Shown in pieces: positions 25,414-38,510 of a stretch of 64,000 nt of DNA. Below the pieces are notes generated by a model, which saw only the letters and a program-made list of their open reading frames with translations, was not told where the DNA came from and ran no database searches. The position numbers and the translations under genes were made by a program. How positions within the stretch are numbered: the stretch's first letter is position 1; every line of letters starts with the position of its first letter. Source of the DNA: Ceriagrion tenellum (taxonomy: Eukaryota > Arthropoda > Insecta > Odonata > Coenagrionidae); NCBI GenBank assembly GCA_963169105.1, contig OY720639.1, forward strand, positions 124,827,117 through 124,891,116, given 5' to 3'.

Positions 25414-28400
25414 CCAAAAGCCCGGGCAAAGGGTCCTTTAACGTCACGGTCCTAAAGCAGGCCATAGGATGTCTCGGAAATAGTCTCCAATGTGCCAATT
25501 CAACGTACGGTAGTGCTGTGTGTGTTTGGGCTCCTGTGCGTAGTGGCTTTCTCAGAGGGATACGCTCAATCATCCTTAAAAACCAGCCTCAATTTCTTTT
25601 CGGGGCTCTGTGGGCGGAGTTTTTTGAGCTGCGCGGGTGGAATCCTCGATGAAGGAAGACCCCTTTTTGGGGACGAATGGGGAGACATATATTACGGGCC
25701 CAGGGTTGTGGAAATGAAGGCCCTCATCAGGTGGACATGGGAAGGAAATTCTTCTTCATTTTATCCCTGGGTGTTGTGAAGGGGGAATGAAGATGCGAGT
25801 TCCCAAATGGTGGGCAGGGCGAATGGCAGAAACATTGTAATTGAAGGACGCATTGAGGACCAAGATGTGTGCCTGTTTAAAGCAGTCGTGAGTGCTTCGT
25901 TTGAATATTTTTTGTGCTCTGACGAGATGTACTATTATCTCGACCTTGTCTGTCTTCATGCTGAAATGTAGATGGACGTTTTATTAACTAGGTTGCGCAA
26001 ATAATACGAGTATATACTAATTTTTCCTTAAGTATAAATCTCAAACCCGTAGTTTAAACTAAATGCTACAATTCCATAGTAAAAAAATGTAATGTTAGAT
26101 ATACTGTTTATTGCATAAATTTACCATGTTTCAATTTTCTCTCCACCTTTATTCATATTTTTTATTTAAAACTCGCTATTTATTTCACTTGCTCTCCGAA
26201 AACTAATTTAAGATTGCTTGATTTCCGCAATTTATATCTTTTCATTATGAAATGTCATTTTTCCCGCGTCATTTACCTTAAATGTATCTTTGCTTAGGTT
26301 ATATCGTATTTTTTCACATTGATGTAAGAACCCGATCTTCGAGTATTAAAGGAATTACCACGAATAATTCAAGTTAATTCCATCATGAGAATGAAAATAA
26401 TCAACCCATGGAAAAAGTAAGATGGCCCCAAGATACCCACCCCATCCAATACGCTGAGTTTTGGCAATATTAAGAATCAAGAGTAACAAAATCTGCTGAA
26501 AAGCTTAGTAACATATTGATCATAACATACTCGCGGTCAAAAAGAGTAATTTCCTCGGAAAATAGTTACAAAAGTACGCTGCGGACAAATCTTTCAATTT
26601 ATTTTAATGACTATCAAGTTTGTATTTATTATTGAGAAATTGAACTCTTTCTTTCGTATAGTAGTAATTCAGTCGAAACGGAAGAAATATATCTATAAGA
26701 AGTCCTATTCATGCTGCAAATAAATAAGACATTCAATACGAAGCCATCGCGACGGCCTTTGAACTGTCAGATGTCCTCCACTGAGCCATGTTATCGTGGC
26801 CAGCTGCAGCCGGACACCTCCTCCTGGGCTGGAATTTAGACCCGAGGGCCCAACGTTTCATTGACGCCGATATATCAAATCTCATTTCACATATTTCCTC
26901 CACAACTTCATTTTCTCGTCGAGTGGTGCGAATGGACCCGAGAAGAGGGGATATGTCATGGGGACCCTTTCTTTTTCGTGTCTCTCTCTTGAGCCAATGA
27001 AAAGGGGTCACGGGTGTATTTCGACCATGATGAATTACAGTGAATCGTCAAATGGGGCAAAAGAAGTATTTGAAGAAAATAATCTAGGTCAGATGGTCCG
27101 AGGAAAATACTTTTGGAACATTTATGACTGCTCGAGGAAGAATACCATCATAGATATAAAGTAGCGTATCTTTGAAATTCCACAAAAGGTCATGAATGCA
27201 TTAAGATGAACTTGTGCTGCGAAAAATTGTTCAAAGTGCTTTTATCAAACGGGTCTTTAGTTATAACTAGAGTTGCATTTGAAAATAAATTTCGATTTTA
27301 TTTCGATTTTCTACTGGAATTTAGATTTTCTAATCAAAATAATTCAGGGTATATTCCTTGGCTTTTTAATCTCACAAATGTACCCTCAAAAGGGCTGGAT
27401 CCTGTCTAGTATATGTCTGGTACGTTGTCATATCTATTTTCTCTAACAGCGATTTCCATCTTCTCGATACTGCGAATGATGAATAAATAGGCATAGGAAA
27501 ACTAAATATCTAGGAATTAAAGTAATTTTGATATAAATTAACAAAGAATTCTACGCAAAATAATTGGAACAGAAGGAAGGGATAAACATTTCCCTAAAAT
27601 GTCTCTAAAATAAGGCGCTGAGCAATTTTGGCACGATTATTAATAACGCCGAAAACACATAAACAAACAGTTAGAAATAACATGAAAAAAGGGTTTTTTT
27701 ATTGCTGTTGTGGTTTTATTCTGACTTTCATGGTGCAATTTGTATGAGCATATCCTATGGGTGCCAACAATTTTTTAAATCTACGAATTCCATGCCTGCC
27801 TGCCCTATAAAATGATAGTAGTTCTGAAAAATTACTATTAAATTTTTATTACTGTTTACATAGTTCAATGACGTCTATATTTATGCACTTTCCACCATTA
27901 CGGTTTTTCCAAAGTACTTCGTCTAATCCTTAGTTTCTTCTATTTTTGTCTCTCTCCATTTTACATATTTTAATCGCTTTATCTCTTCTTCTCTTTCTTC
28001 ACTTTGAGTGCTTCTGCGAATCATATATCGGTGGTTTCTTACTCCCAACGCGTTGTTCGTGTCCCTCCTTGGGTTGATCAACGTGGACAAATTTTTTATT
28101 GGTTTTCCGCCGACCTATATCAGTATCCCATTTCAATGGAAAATTATTGTGTGGAGAATTTACGTTTTATTGGCAATAAATCATAACTGAACGCTAGCAT
28201 TGTTACGTTATTGTAAATTTTGCATTTCTCCTGTTATTTATTCTCTCCTCACCTTCATCTAAAATTGAAATTAATACCAAGCAATACCTCTTTTTTTACC
28301 CACGGTTTCAGTGCCAAGTTTTCTCATTTTTTAGCGTTGCTTATTCATAATGGCAATATGGTTTCCCACAGTTGATTATGCTTTACGAAATACTTATGCG

Positions 28401-31269
28401 ATTGTATATGACTATCCATACACTATATGACACATTCCAGGGTGGAGGTGAGAGGAGCTTTCTGATATTGATATTGTATTAATAGTTAAAAAGCATGTAG
28501 TATTCAGCCAATTTGGGCATGATATAAAGGAGGGTTATTCTTTATGAAATTAAATATAAGCACATTTTTGCGCAAAAGTCATCATCAGGCTGAATACGGA
28601 AGAATTATTGAATTTCATGCCATGAAGTACATCCCATGGAAGGAGGAAATGATATTGACAGAATACACCTCAAAATTCTCATACGAACATTCATAATTGT
28701 TTTTAGTTTTTTACACTTAGTAAATCCACTCTTAAGAATCCCTGTGGTGAAAGAGATGCATTGATTAAAAGCCAGTTATAGGTTGATGGCGAACTAGATT
28801 GCCATTTCTGGAATTTCGAAACACTCAAACAACTTCTTGTAAACCTTTTACTGCTCTTTTATGCATATTACAACCTATAAAATTCTTTTGACCTTTCAAA
28901 ATCCCAAAGAACCATTCCATTGGCATGAAAGGCCATAAAAAATCCCTGCGAAACACGCAAGCATTCATTACATTTTATTACGAAAACTTTAATCTCGAAT
29001 TAAAATCTGCCCTTATTGTACCAATGGGGATTACCCATGGGCTGCTAGAGTATTTGTGTGAAAAAATGCACACATTTCTCCTCTATCGGAGACTTTATCA
29101 TGCACTTAACCTGTCAAGTTTCTGAAACTGAGATAGCTTACAAACTTGAAATTCTCTCTCCATCTAAATGCGTGTACTTATTGAAATTCAATTGTGTTTT
29201 TAATCTGAAATGGCTAAAAAAGGTCAATTTGAATGCAGACTTTTTTAAATATTTGATGTCATCAAAGTCATATCTATTTTCCATATTGTTTACGTTTTGT
29301 ATGCATAAATATTTTATGTACAGTCTAAAATACAGTATAGAATGAGTGTGGGCACTGAAATAGATAGTATAACAAATGGATCAAATTCACATGTGCGTGC
29401 CTTGTTTCTGCCTAGTTCCTGCCTAGCTACTTGACTGAAAGAATGCTAGCAAGGCATGTCTGATGATGGCAGAGAATTTTATGTAAGTTTAACAACTTCA
29501 TCGGGATGATGCCATGCTGTTGTCAATATTATTCAAGGTTTTTAGTTTACATTGTATGGATTCTTAAGACAATATCCTTAAATTTGATAAGTTTATGTAG
29601 CAACATGTATGTTTTTTTATTACGTTAAGTCAATTATTTTATATTTATATTTATATAATTATTATAAGTAAATAAGTCTTGTCGTGGCCTCAGTTATTAT
29701 GACTCAGTTATAAATTGTGATATTATCAGAAATTCAACAAGCATACGTGGAATTCAGAAGCATTAAACCTTAATTCGCCACTTTTATCCAATCAATGCTA
29801 AAACTTAGAAATATTTTCCCTGGGAGACTGGGAGAGTTTTATGGTTGCTCAAAGTGGAGAAGGCACATGGGTCCATAATTACGCTTTTAATACGGTGGCT
29901 AAGGTGAAAGAAACTTATTACGAGTACTTAATAAAATACTGCTCTCATATAAACGGCCCTTTTTCATTCCTGTCAGCGATAATGAAGTCAAATATCATTC
30001 TAACATGAGGACACATGTGTACTCATTCAGCGCATATTCCAGGGATAAACAATTTTACCAGTATTATGAGTTCAAGGTGAATTTGTTTTCCTTGTTGCTT
30101 TGAGGTTTTATTATCTAACTTTGGGGCTCTGAATCACGAAAATGAAGAGTGAAAAGAGATACTGGTAAACATTGGAAGAAATCCAAATTTTTCAAACCAA
30201 AAAATTTAAATCAATGAACTGCATCTCTAAAACATTGGAAATGACTAGTATGTAAAATTTAACATATTATTGAGTCGCAAAATGCTTGATGAGTTTAAGT
30301 CTAGTCATTCATGTGGAACCATGTTCATTTCATAATATTCACAGAGTTAACACTTCATCCTCGCGAAGTAGTCGCGGATGAGATTAAATTCCCTATCGGG
30401 TATTGTGCAAACTTTTCAATTCTATTTTCAAATGAATAAAGTAAATATATTCATTATAATCCGGGCACAGCGCGAAAAATAGTAATTTGAGACGTCTACA
30501 GGTTCAAAAATTGAGCGATTTTTTTATAACCATAATAGGGACTTTATTCAACTTCTATTGTGAATTTTCAGCAACTTAAATTAATAATGGGAAGCACAGA
30601 ATATGCATATAGTAATATTCATGACTAATCTATCTATATCATGACTAACTATTTTATATGGCTGGTTCAATTGGTTATTAACTAAGTAAATGAACTGAAT
30701 TAGGCATTAAATGTGAAATCCAGCAGTTCTGGAGGGAAACAAGCAATGTGTTTCTTTCACTCAGTTAAATTAGTTGTTTCTTACTACCTATAAATCACCA
30801 TCTTATATTATGGTGTACAAATAAAAATATCTTACTTGAATCAATTGTTTCACACCCTATACTAAACGTGCCCTCGCAACTGAAGGGTTTTTCTGTGATA
30901 ACCTTCTATGTAACGCGGTAAACGATAAATTTCTAAAAAATGTTTGACCTGAATTAACTTTCACGAATTATTCAATTTTTAATTAGAGTCATTAGAACGT
31001 ATATTAGTAATATGTCCCATGGATAAAGGCGTTTTTTCTTAACAATGGCTCAAAGTTCTGTTTTCGAAATAAAGTTCCATAACTGGCTGTTATGATATGG
31101 AAAGATGAGATATCTTTCATCATAGTGAGGCTTATTTAACTGAAATTTCTGTTAAGTAATACTCTTCTCAAAACATTGAAAGGATCAGATAACCATTTAA
31201 ACACACTATTCGTTTATTTTAATTTATTAGCAACTTGTTCGAGAAAACCAAAATACTTAACCCTGGATG
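25414..31269. other. AT-rich non-coding DNA, no gene seen
   Basis: No domain recognised in open frames of up to 98 codons (for example 25356-25652 and 26733-27011). The latter lies in a locally GC-richer patch and is open on both strands, which argues against coding. Confidence 0.5.
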
Positions 31270-31658
31270 TACGAGGGTAAGTCAATAAATAAGTCGCAAA
31301 TGTCAGCATTTCATCATCAAAATCAGTCGTAAACATTTCATTGGGAACGCTTGGAACATCCACCGTACAGTCCCGACTTAGCCCCCCAGTGGTTTTCATC
31401 TGTTTGGGCCCCTAAAAATCATTTGGGTGGCCGTCCTTTTGATACAGATGATGCTGTAATCTATGAGGTTATACGTTGGCTGCAACAGCAACCAAAGGAC
31501 TTCTTTGCTGCTGGCTTTCAAGGACTTGTAAAGAGATGGGATAAGTGCCTGAATGTACAGGGTGAATATGTGGATAAGTGAAAAAAATGTCAGAAAGTTA
31601 CTTTAATTATTTTTGCCTCAATTCAGTTTTGCGACTTATTTATTGACTCACCCTCGTA
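31270..31658 (+). mobile_element. Internally deleted mariner-type transposon
   Basis: TA dinucleotides at 31270-31271 and 31657-31658 flank 29-bp terminal inverted repeats (31272-31300 and 31628-31656), which start CGAGGGT and end GTCGCAAA. The two termini differ at one position. TA duplications and ITRs of about 28-30 bp are standard for mariner. Only 385 bp remain of a normal 1.3 kb or so. The left part after the ITR joins directly to the last 76 codons of transposase, so the DNA-binding domain and the first two catalytic aspartates are gone. It could move only if a related transposase acts in trans. Confidence 0.9.
31351..31581 (+). pseudogene. Mariner transposase, C-terminal fragment
   Basis: Residues 2-12 read EHPPYSPDLAP, the highly conserved mariner block holding the third catalytic aspartate of the DD34D triad. 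HLGGRPFDTDD, then WLQQQPKDFFAAGFQGLVKR and WDKCLNVQGEYVDK follow, ending at a TGA. This is the typical mariner C-terminus, with 76 of about 345 residues. Codon 1 is TTG at the deletion junction, so there is no real start. The frame is uninterrupted, which suggests the deletion derivative is not very old. Confidence 0.9.
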
Positions 31659-34600
31659 TATATGCATTTAGACTTAGCTAGTATCAAAGCGCTTGTATTG
31701 TACTGATATTACTGCTAAAAATATAAAACTTATAATTTGTACTATTTTTCCTTTGCTTTCATTAATGTCCCCTGAGAAAATAAAGTAAGGTCCGGTTCTT
31801 CTGTAAATGCAAATATGATAATATTCCGTCATCTTAAGATCGTAAATCTACAATTTCTGTGCACTAGTATAGTTCTCTTTATGGTAGAGCACATAAAGCA
31901 ATCACGAGCAGAAATGATAGCAAGAATTTTTTTAAACCCATATTATTAGTATAATCATTTGACGCAAAACAGGCCAGAGAAACCTTAAATGGTTTTGCTC
32001 ACGCAAGCATTAAAGCCCTGTTGCTCATTTTATTTTGCTAATGCGATTTTTCCAAGGTGTTCCTCCGTTCCTACTTCATAATTTGCCGCATATCTTAGGG
32101 AAGAATGAGGACTTCATTGAAGTCAACAGCTGCTAGAAAGAAATGAAATTGTGGGCGCAACCAATTATGAGACGATGCGCTTTGTATTTTCTTTTCATTC
32201 TCATTATTTTTAAAAATTTCATTTTTCCTAATTTTGAAGTCAATTTAGTATTTTCTCCCTCAATTTCCTAGTGATTTTTTGCAATAGAACGTGTATAACA
32301 AAATGATAGTGGAATTTTTACGCAAGTTGCAGTGTAACTGTATTTGTAATGACCGCATTGAATTGTTTATCCCCCGAAGAAAAAATGCAATATTTACATC
32401 AAATCAACCAAATTAAAATAAAAATTCTTAAATAGCCACGTAGTTGAATACAGAATTTGTAAATCACGAATAATGGTAATTATGACAATTTTTACGTTAT
32501 TTACATCGGGTTATTCAAGGCAGAATTGCAGAATTCACTTATGTGGCATAATCCTGTAATCGCATTCGCGATCAATATTGGAGGAAACTTGTTTAGAAAT
32601 AATTTAGCCTTAGTATGCAAAAATACGTTCTGATACTTGAGAAAAGACCGGCGTATTTTTCCGCAAGTTTAGATCCTATTGTCGGCCTATCTACTGATCT
32701 ACCTGTCATGCCAAACTCAGAGACCAAATACCGATAACAATCACCAGCAATGATTAACATTCTAGCGCTCTAACTTGTTTTTCTTTCAGATAAAGTTTTA
32801 ATTCATTCACAGGTTCCAAAGTGAAAAACTGCCAAACCCGCAAGTAAGAGAAAGACAACGTCGATCAGTGAACTAATTGATGTGATGCATCGGTATGGAA
32901 TTGAAAATGTGCCAGCAAAAGTGCAGGACTACGTTAAATATTCGGAGTTCACAAGCTAAGCTAACACTGTACTAAAGATATATAGACCTCGATGGTTTCG
33001 GATTAACATGTACAGAATTGTTTTACGTTTTCCACCCTACGTTAAATGTCTACAGCTATAAGAAACAAAGAAATAGAATGAATAATCTCTCTGACGGAGG
33101 GGCGCAAACATTTGGAATTTCATGTTTCCGCAACGAAAACGATGTATGGTATTTAAATATGCAGGCAACAAGGATTTCTTTCTAGGTTAAATTTCTCTTC
33201 CAATTCTTCTATTTAATTCCTTCCTTAATTACTGTCTGTTACACTAACATTACCTGACGAACGCTCATTCTTCGGTGCCTCGCAGTGTAGTATGCAGGTG
33301 TTTAAGACTGCGGTTGCGCCTTCGACTCAAATTTGCAATTATATTCAGCAAAACAGTATCCTTCTCACCGACCTTTCTCTTTCCCCCTTCTGTCCTTCTT
33401 CACGCTCTCATCCTTGCAAGAGCCCTTCCTCCATTCTTCTTCCTGCTCCTCTCGTCAGATCCATTTGTCAGCGTATCATGTTTACGTCTGAAGGAAAATG
33501 TCAGGAGCCAATCAGTGATAAAAAAATTTCAAAATGCCAGAGTTTAGCCACGCCAATTAGCCCAACATCGATCAAGACCGCGTGAGGAAACTAACTTAGT
33601 CTCCATATAGTCTACATCTACGTAAAATGAAAGAGTCCACGGTAGAAGGAATTTGTAAATTATCCGTGTAAACTAGTGAATCACGTATAAGAAGCGAAGC
33701 GTGTTTTGAAAGTGATAGCTAGTAAAGCTTGTTTTCGTACAATATTTGTGCCTCGATTCGCTCTCTTAAGTCATAAATGGTGCACGGATAGCAATATTTG
33801 TTTTCACTCAACTATTTTGCAATGGCATTATCTTATTATCTCATTATCTTAATGGCATTATTTATTCAAACATCTTAGTAATAAATGAGTGCGTATGGCG
33901 CATTGGTATGAATTAAAATTTGGGAAACGGACACGTTGACCTACAGATTCGTCGATATGTTGTAAAAGAAACGACAGCCTGATAAGACCTCCTTCTATTA
34001 AGTTTGTTTTCGTTCCTTAATGAAGTATTAGGCACTGCTTGTGGGAGTTTGTCCATGTTGCGTTGCCCCTTAGTAGTGATGATCTCTCCTACCATCTTGC
34101 AGTCATCTTCAGGTTAATAGTGGCGAGGTAGGTTAAAGATGAAAAACATACGAGAAAGCGAAATCACCTGCCTGATCTAAGAAAGACGGAAGAATGGCTC
34201 TGGAGAGTGTCGTCATTTTTGTACAACGCAATACATAGGAAATTAAGAAAGCCATACCACATTCATCTTAAAGAAAGGCCGCCAGGTATTTGTTGGGTTG
34301 ACAATCGGGAAAGGATAGTGCAATGGAAATTCTAAATTTACCAGGACAGGAATATTTTGAAACGAGAAAGAAAATTACCTCACTCCGCGCAGTAGTTATA
34401 ATTGTTTAAGGAGACGGAGGGTTACATTGTGAATACAAATCACATTGTCATTTTATATCACCCATATAAAATGAAATTTAGAACTCCTAAGACCAACGCA
34501 AGTACTCATTTCTAAACACGGGACGTATTAGTTGTAACCAGCTACCTGATGAACTTCTTGGGTCCTTTCCTATATCTGTCAGATCTTTTAGGAGTAAATA

Positions 34601-34859
34601 TACAAAATATATTTAGCAAAATTAACCCTGAAAGAGTAGTATTGTGCAAATTTATCAGCATTGTGCTCATTTATTGATGTTTTTATTGCCACCCTGCATA
34701 TGCCTACTTGCAATGTCACCAGTAAATAAATGAATTAATTGTTTCAAATTTTGCCTGGTGTCCTAGCGAAAATATAACCAGTATTCATACAGCACATGGT
34801 TGAGGGCTAAACCTTGAGGAGGCTCCATATATCTGCGTTAAAACACCGCGACAGAGTCT
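31659..34859. other. AT-rich non-coding DNA; one weak exon-like stretch
   Basis: Around 32827-32959 (+) a 40-codon open stretch ends in TAA, contains SISELIDVMHRYGIENVPAK, and lies shortly after an acceptor-like TTCATTCACAG at 32813. Its frame has a stop between that acceptor and the open part, and no family matches, so it is not called. The phrase AATGGCATTAT is repeated at 33830 and 33861. Confidence 0.4.
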
Positions 34860-35570
34860 TCAATCAAACCCTGCCGTTTTATTCACCCCAATTTTGTCCT
34901 TCCTCTCCGACCTTTCCCTCCATATTCTACTACTCGCTCTCTCTCATGCACACAAGTGCTCTTCCCCCATTCTTCTGCACTCTGTCCTCTTCTCCACTTT
35001 CTCCTCTCTTCGAACTCCACTCCTACCCCCTTTCATTCCTCCCCCTTCCCCTCTCTCTTAACATTGCCCTATCTCGCTGGTGTGTCACTCTTCCTTCTCC
35101 AGATTCCCTCCCACCCCGTCGGGCGAGACGTCTGTCACGAGGCGGCGTGCGAAGGCCGCCCTTCTTCGCAGCCAACTGCTCCTCCTCTTTGTCGGTGTGG
35201 CGGGGGGGGGGGCACTTCCCCTTGTCTCCTTGCCACCCCATGAGACAACGCAGGCACCTACATATGCATACACACATGTATGAAAAAAAACCGCCTCGTC
35301 CCAATTCTCGCGCCGTTTTTCTCAAATCTCGCATCCATTTCGCGGCGCGACGCAGGCAATCTCTTATCGTTCCCTTCCACTCACTCACTCACTCACTCAC
35401 TCACACCTACATTCCCTGTTTCCCTCCATTCCTCTTCCGTTTCACCTTTCCATCCTTTCTACCGTTTTGCCATCCGTCTTTCTACGAGTCGTCGTTTTTT
35501 TAAGTAAAAAAAAAGCCTCCAGAGCTGTCTCTCTTCCACATAGCATTTTGCCGTTTCCTTTTCTTTTTCT
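34860..35570. repeat. Pyrimidine-rich, CpG-containing low-complexity block
   Basis: The + strand is strongly C/T-rich. The 229-codon frame at 34814-35503, with overlapping frames on both strands, is composition-driven: serine/proline/phenylalanine/leucine runs with no domain. The middle (about 35110-35370) is CpG-dense and includes a run of about a dozen G at 35202-35212. A promoter or CpG island is possible but unsupported by other signals. Confidence 0.5.
35378..35404. repeat. (CACT)n microsatellite
   Basis: About six and a half uninterrupted units of CACT, directly after the CpG-dense stretch. Likely length-polymorphic. Confidence 0.9.
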
Positions 35571-38199
35571 CTGGGATCCTACCGTCCCCTCATGCCGGTC
35601 CTGTGTGTATTCTATTCATATCCTGGTGAAGAGAGAGTACCTGAACAATTCATTTCTAATTTGAATATTAGCGAAAAGTATCGATTTTTTAATACGCGTC
35701 ATATTCTATTTCTTAAATAGATTAATGCTCCAAAGGCTGAGCAATGTGTTTCCCGTAGTAATGATTTGCTAAATGTACTTAAAGATGTGCTTTAGTTGAT
35801 GCCATGTGATTGAAATTATGCTTTTGTTCTACTTATGTTTTACTTCAATATCTTGGTGCTTGGCTGTCTACTTCATGGCTAGGTTCTACGAAGAGTTGCG
35901 TGAAAAAAGAACATTTTATGAAAGGAAATGTGTTGAGAAGGTCAATGAATTCCCTCTTTCACTTAACGCTCTCTTAAATAACTAATATGTCGTAAATAGT
36001 GGACCAAAAGGACTTCTGAGGGAGAGTCAAATTTCCCAAGGAAATACCAAACATGATTAAGCGCGGACGTATGGAAGAATAGAGCGATAAGGCGAAAATT
36101 ATTTCATTTCATATGGTTTGCTCTTCCTGGGTACTTTGGCTATAAATTTCCATCTTTAAGGAAAGTGATGACTTGTACTTACATGGAAATTATTTCAAGT
36201 TGATGTTTGCAAATCGATGGAATAAACTAGGCAGTAACCTTTATGGTCTACATATATGAAATTATATGGGCTGAAACCTGGGAAATCGAACTACTTTTTA
36301 TGTTATTCACTAAGCAGGGTTTTTTAAGGTAAAATTGTAAGGATGTTTGCAAAATCTTACATATAATTTGCTAAACTATTGATGATAGAACAATTACAGG
36401 AGCTCAAATCTTATTTCACTCATATTAAATCCTGGAGTTATCCATGATAATGAAACTGACAAAATTCCTTTGAATTGAAAAAAAATATTTGTTGGTATAG
36501 ATTTACCGGTAACTAGTAGCCAAAATTTCTACAACCGCTGGGGACCTAAATATCAGTCTTTATCTTTGTTCAGGCCGAGGAGGTTTCAGCTCTCAAACGC
36601 ACATATTTTGGCATAAGATCTAAAGTTGGCAAAATGAATCCGGGGGATTCTGGCGGACATTCAGGGGAGAGGTGTAAATTTTCTCCGATTATTTAATACA
36701 ATAGTGATAAGGTATCCTGCAAATATATACCCCAAATACTACGTCTATATTTGTTTAGTCACTTTAAATTAAACCTTATGTAATATTTTTTGATAGAGTT
36801 CAAAAAAGAATGAAATTTCAAGAAAATTTTAAGATTTCTGCCCGTACTCTCTGAAAATCTAGGAGAGAAACCAAAGAAAATACATCTAATTTGTTAGGAT
36901 ATCTTATTATCCTTCCATCATTACCGTTTAGTAAAAGTCAGAAAGATAAAACTGGCTTTGGGGATAATGAAAATTTGGAGTTCTGCACAAATGATGACGC
37001 AAAAACATGGTAGGCCACTCATAGCCGCTAACGCATACTGTCATTTTATGAATTTTCGACCCTAGTAATTTATTGATTCTGTTCTTTGTATGTCTGTCCT
37101 TTGGTAATGTCAAATATTTCATACTCTCAGTTATCCAAACTGCCAAAAATTCAAAACTGTGCAATACGTTATGTGTGCGATGTAGCATATTATGAGCATA
37201 TCACACCGTATTAGCATGAATATAAAATTCATAAATTTGAACATAGAAGAAAATTGAAGACTGTTAACAACTGAAACTCCATCCTACATTTATCTGCCGT
37301 ATTAAGATAATTTCGTTGAAAATAAAAGAAACCAGAAATAAAAACAAATTAATTGTACCCTGCAACAGAACCACTATGTACCATAACTATTTTTATGTAA
37401 AATTATGCATTGTATGGAATTCGATTCCGCAAACGTTGAGAAATATTAAGTCTACGGAAAGATTTTAAAAATGCTTGCAGTCTTATTATTTCAATGATAC
37501 TTAATATTTTGATAAACATCTTGAATTAAATTCATGAATATACTGCCTCTGTGATTGCTAAAATGTATTGAGCATGGAATTGTAATTTTTGTTGTGAACA
37601 CGTGCTGTGATTTGATAACATTCTTGTAAATGAGTGACATATTTTCAGTTTGATTGTTATTATTTCTGTCTGACTTGTAATTATTTATTCTTGCTCCATA
37701 GGAATTCATTCCTAGAGTCAATACATGTTATTATTATTATTGAGCGCCGGTCAATGAGGCCGAATTTGAATGTAATCACGGAGCCCTATCTGCGACAGCC
37801 TAATTTTGCGTACTGCAACTACCTTCCTTAGGTAAGGTTAGGAATTTCACAAGGGACAGCAATCACATCTGAGGCCCGCGATGAAACGATCCGGAGAAAG
37901 CTTCAAAAGCAACATCGCTGCGTGTCCGTGCTCGTAATTAACTTAGGTTTCATGTTGTTCATCTTTGCCATCATTTCATGCCCACCTCATGTTGGTGCGA
38001 AACGTAACCCACTCTCCTCCTCACTCATTCCTCATTTTCCCACGCTTCACCTCCCCTCTGCCCCCATCCTCCAATCCGAGGTCTTAACTTATCTCGCAGC
38101 GCTACCTGGCGCGATTCCTCCGAAATGATGACCTTTATTTTTCCTCACTCCACTTTGCTCAACCCCTCGGAGAAAACATCCTCTCCTTTCACTCGCCTT
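35571..38199. other. AT-rich non-coding DNA, no gene seen
   Basis: No coding signal. A second weak acceptor-donor motif, CCTTCCTTAG followed by GTAAGG, lies at about 37811-37831 on the + strand. Its pyrimidine tract is interrupted. Confidence 0.45.
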
Positions 38200-38510
38200 A
38201 TCCTCGACACACCCACACAGAAGCGCGATCCTTCAGTCCGCTGCCTGCCTCGCCCTTCCCACCGTGTCGAGCTTACGACCTCGTACTTCTCCGAACCATA
38301 AATCAAGGCGCGTGCGAGAAACCCCTCTTCGCGCCCTTTCGCAGCGTCCCGGAGCTTTTGACGCTGACACTGATCAGCATTAGCACGGAGACCTTTACGT
38401 AACGCTCAGTGGCAGGTTCGTTCGGTCACCATTCCCCTCCTCTCGTCCGCTGCTCTGTGCTCCGCCGATTCGTTCTCTGAGTTTCGTCTACAATGCGTGT
38501 GGCAGGTGAT
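38200..38510 (+). promoter_or_regulatory. CpG-dense island, candidate promoter and first exon
   Basis: I count roughly 30 CpG in about 300 bases, far denser than the surrounding DNA. An initiator-like TCAGTG lies at 38407-38411. Further on, CTACAATGCG places an ATG at 38493 in fair translation context. Two possible splice donors follow closely: GCAG|GTGATG after 38505 and GTAAGA after 38510. This is the layout of a short first exon with a few codons. No TATA box and no downstream exon could be identified, so the call is tentative. Confidence 0.3.

Noticed and set aside
32827..32959. Exon-like 40-codon stretch ending in TAA
   Set aside because: The nearest good acceptor is out of frame with a stop in between, length is within chance, and no protein family is recognised.
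34090..34125. CCTGAAGATGACTGC on the minus strand, hammerhead-like start
   Set aside because: No closing stem II and no GAAA at the required place.
34814..35503. 229-codon open frame
   Set aside because: Lies in a pyrimidine-rich block, gives low-complexity S/P/F/L sequence, overlaps open frames on both strands and has no domain.
37811..37831. Second zero-length-exon motif (CTTAG|GTAAGG)
   Set aside because: Interrupted pyrimidine tract; kept only as a remark because such weak sites occur by chance.
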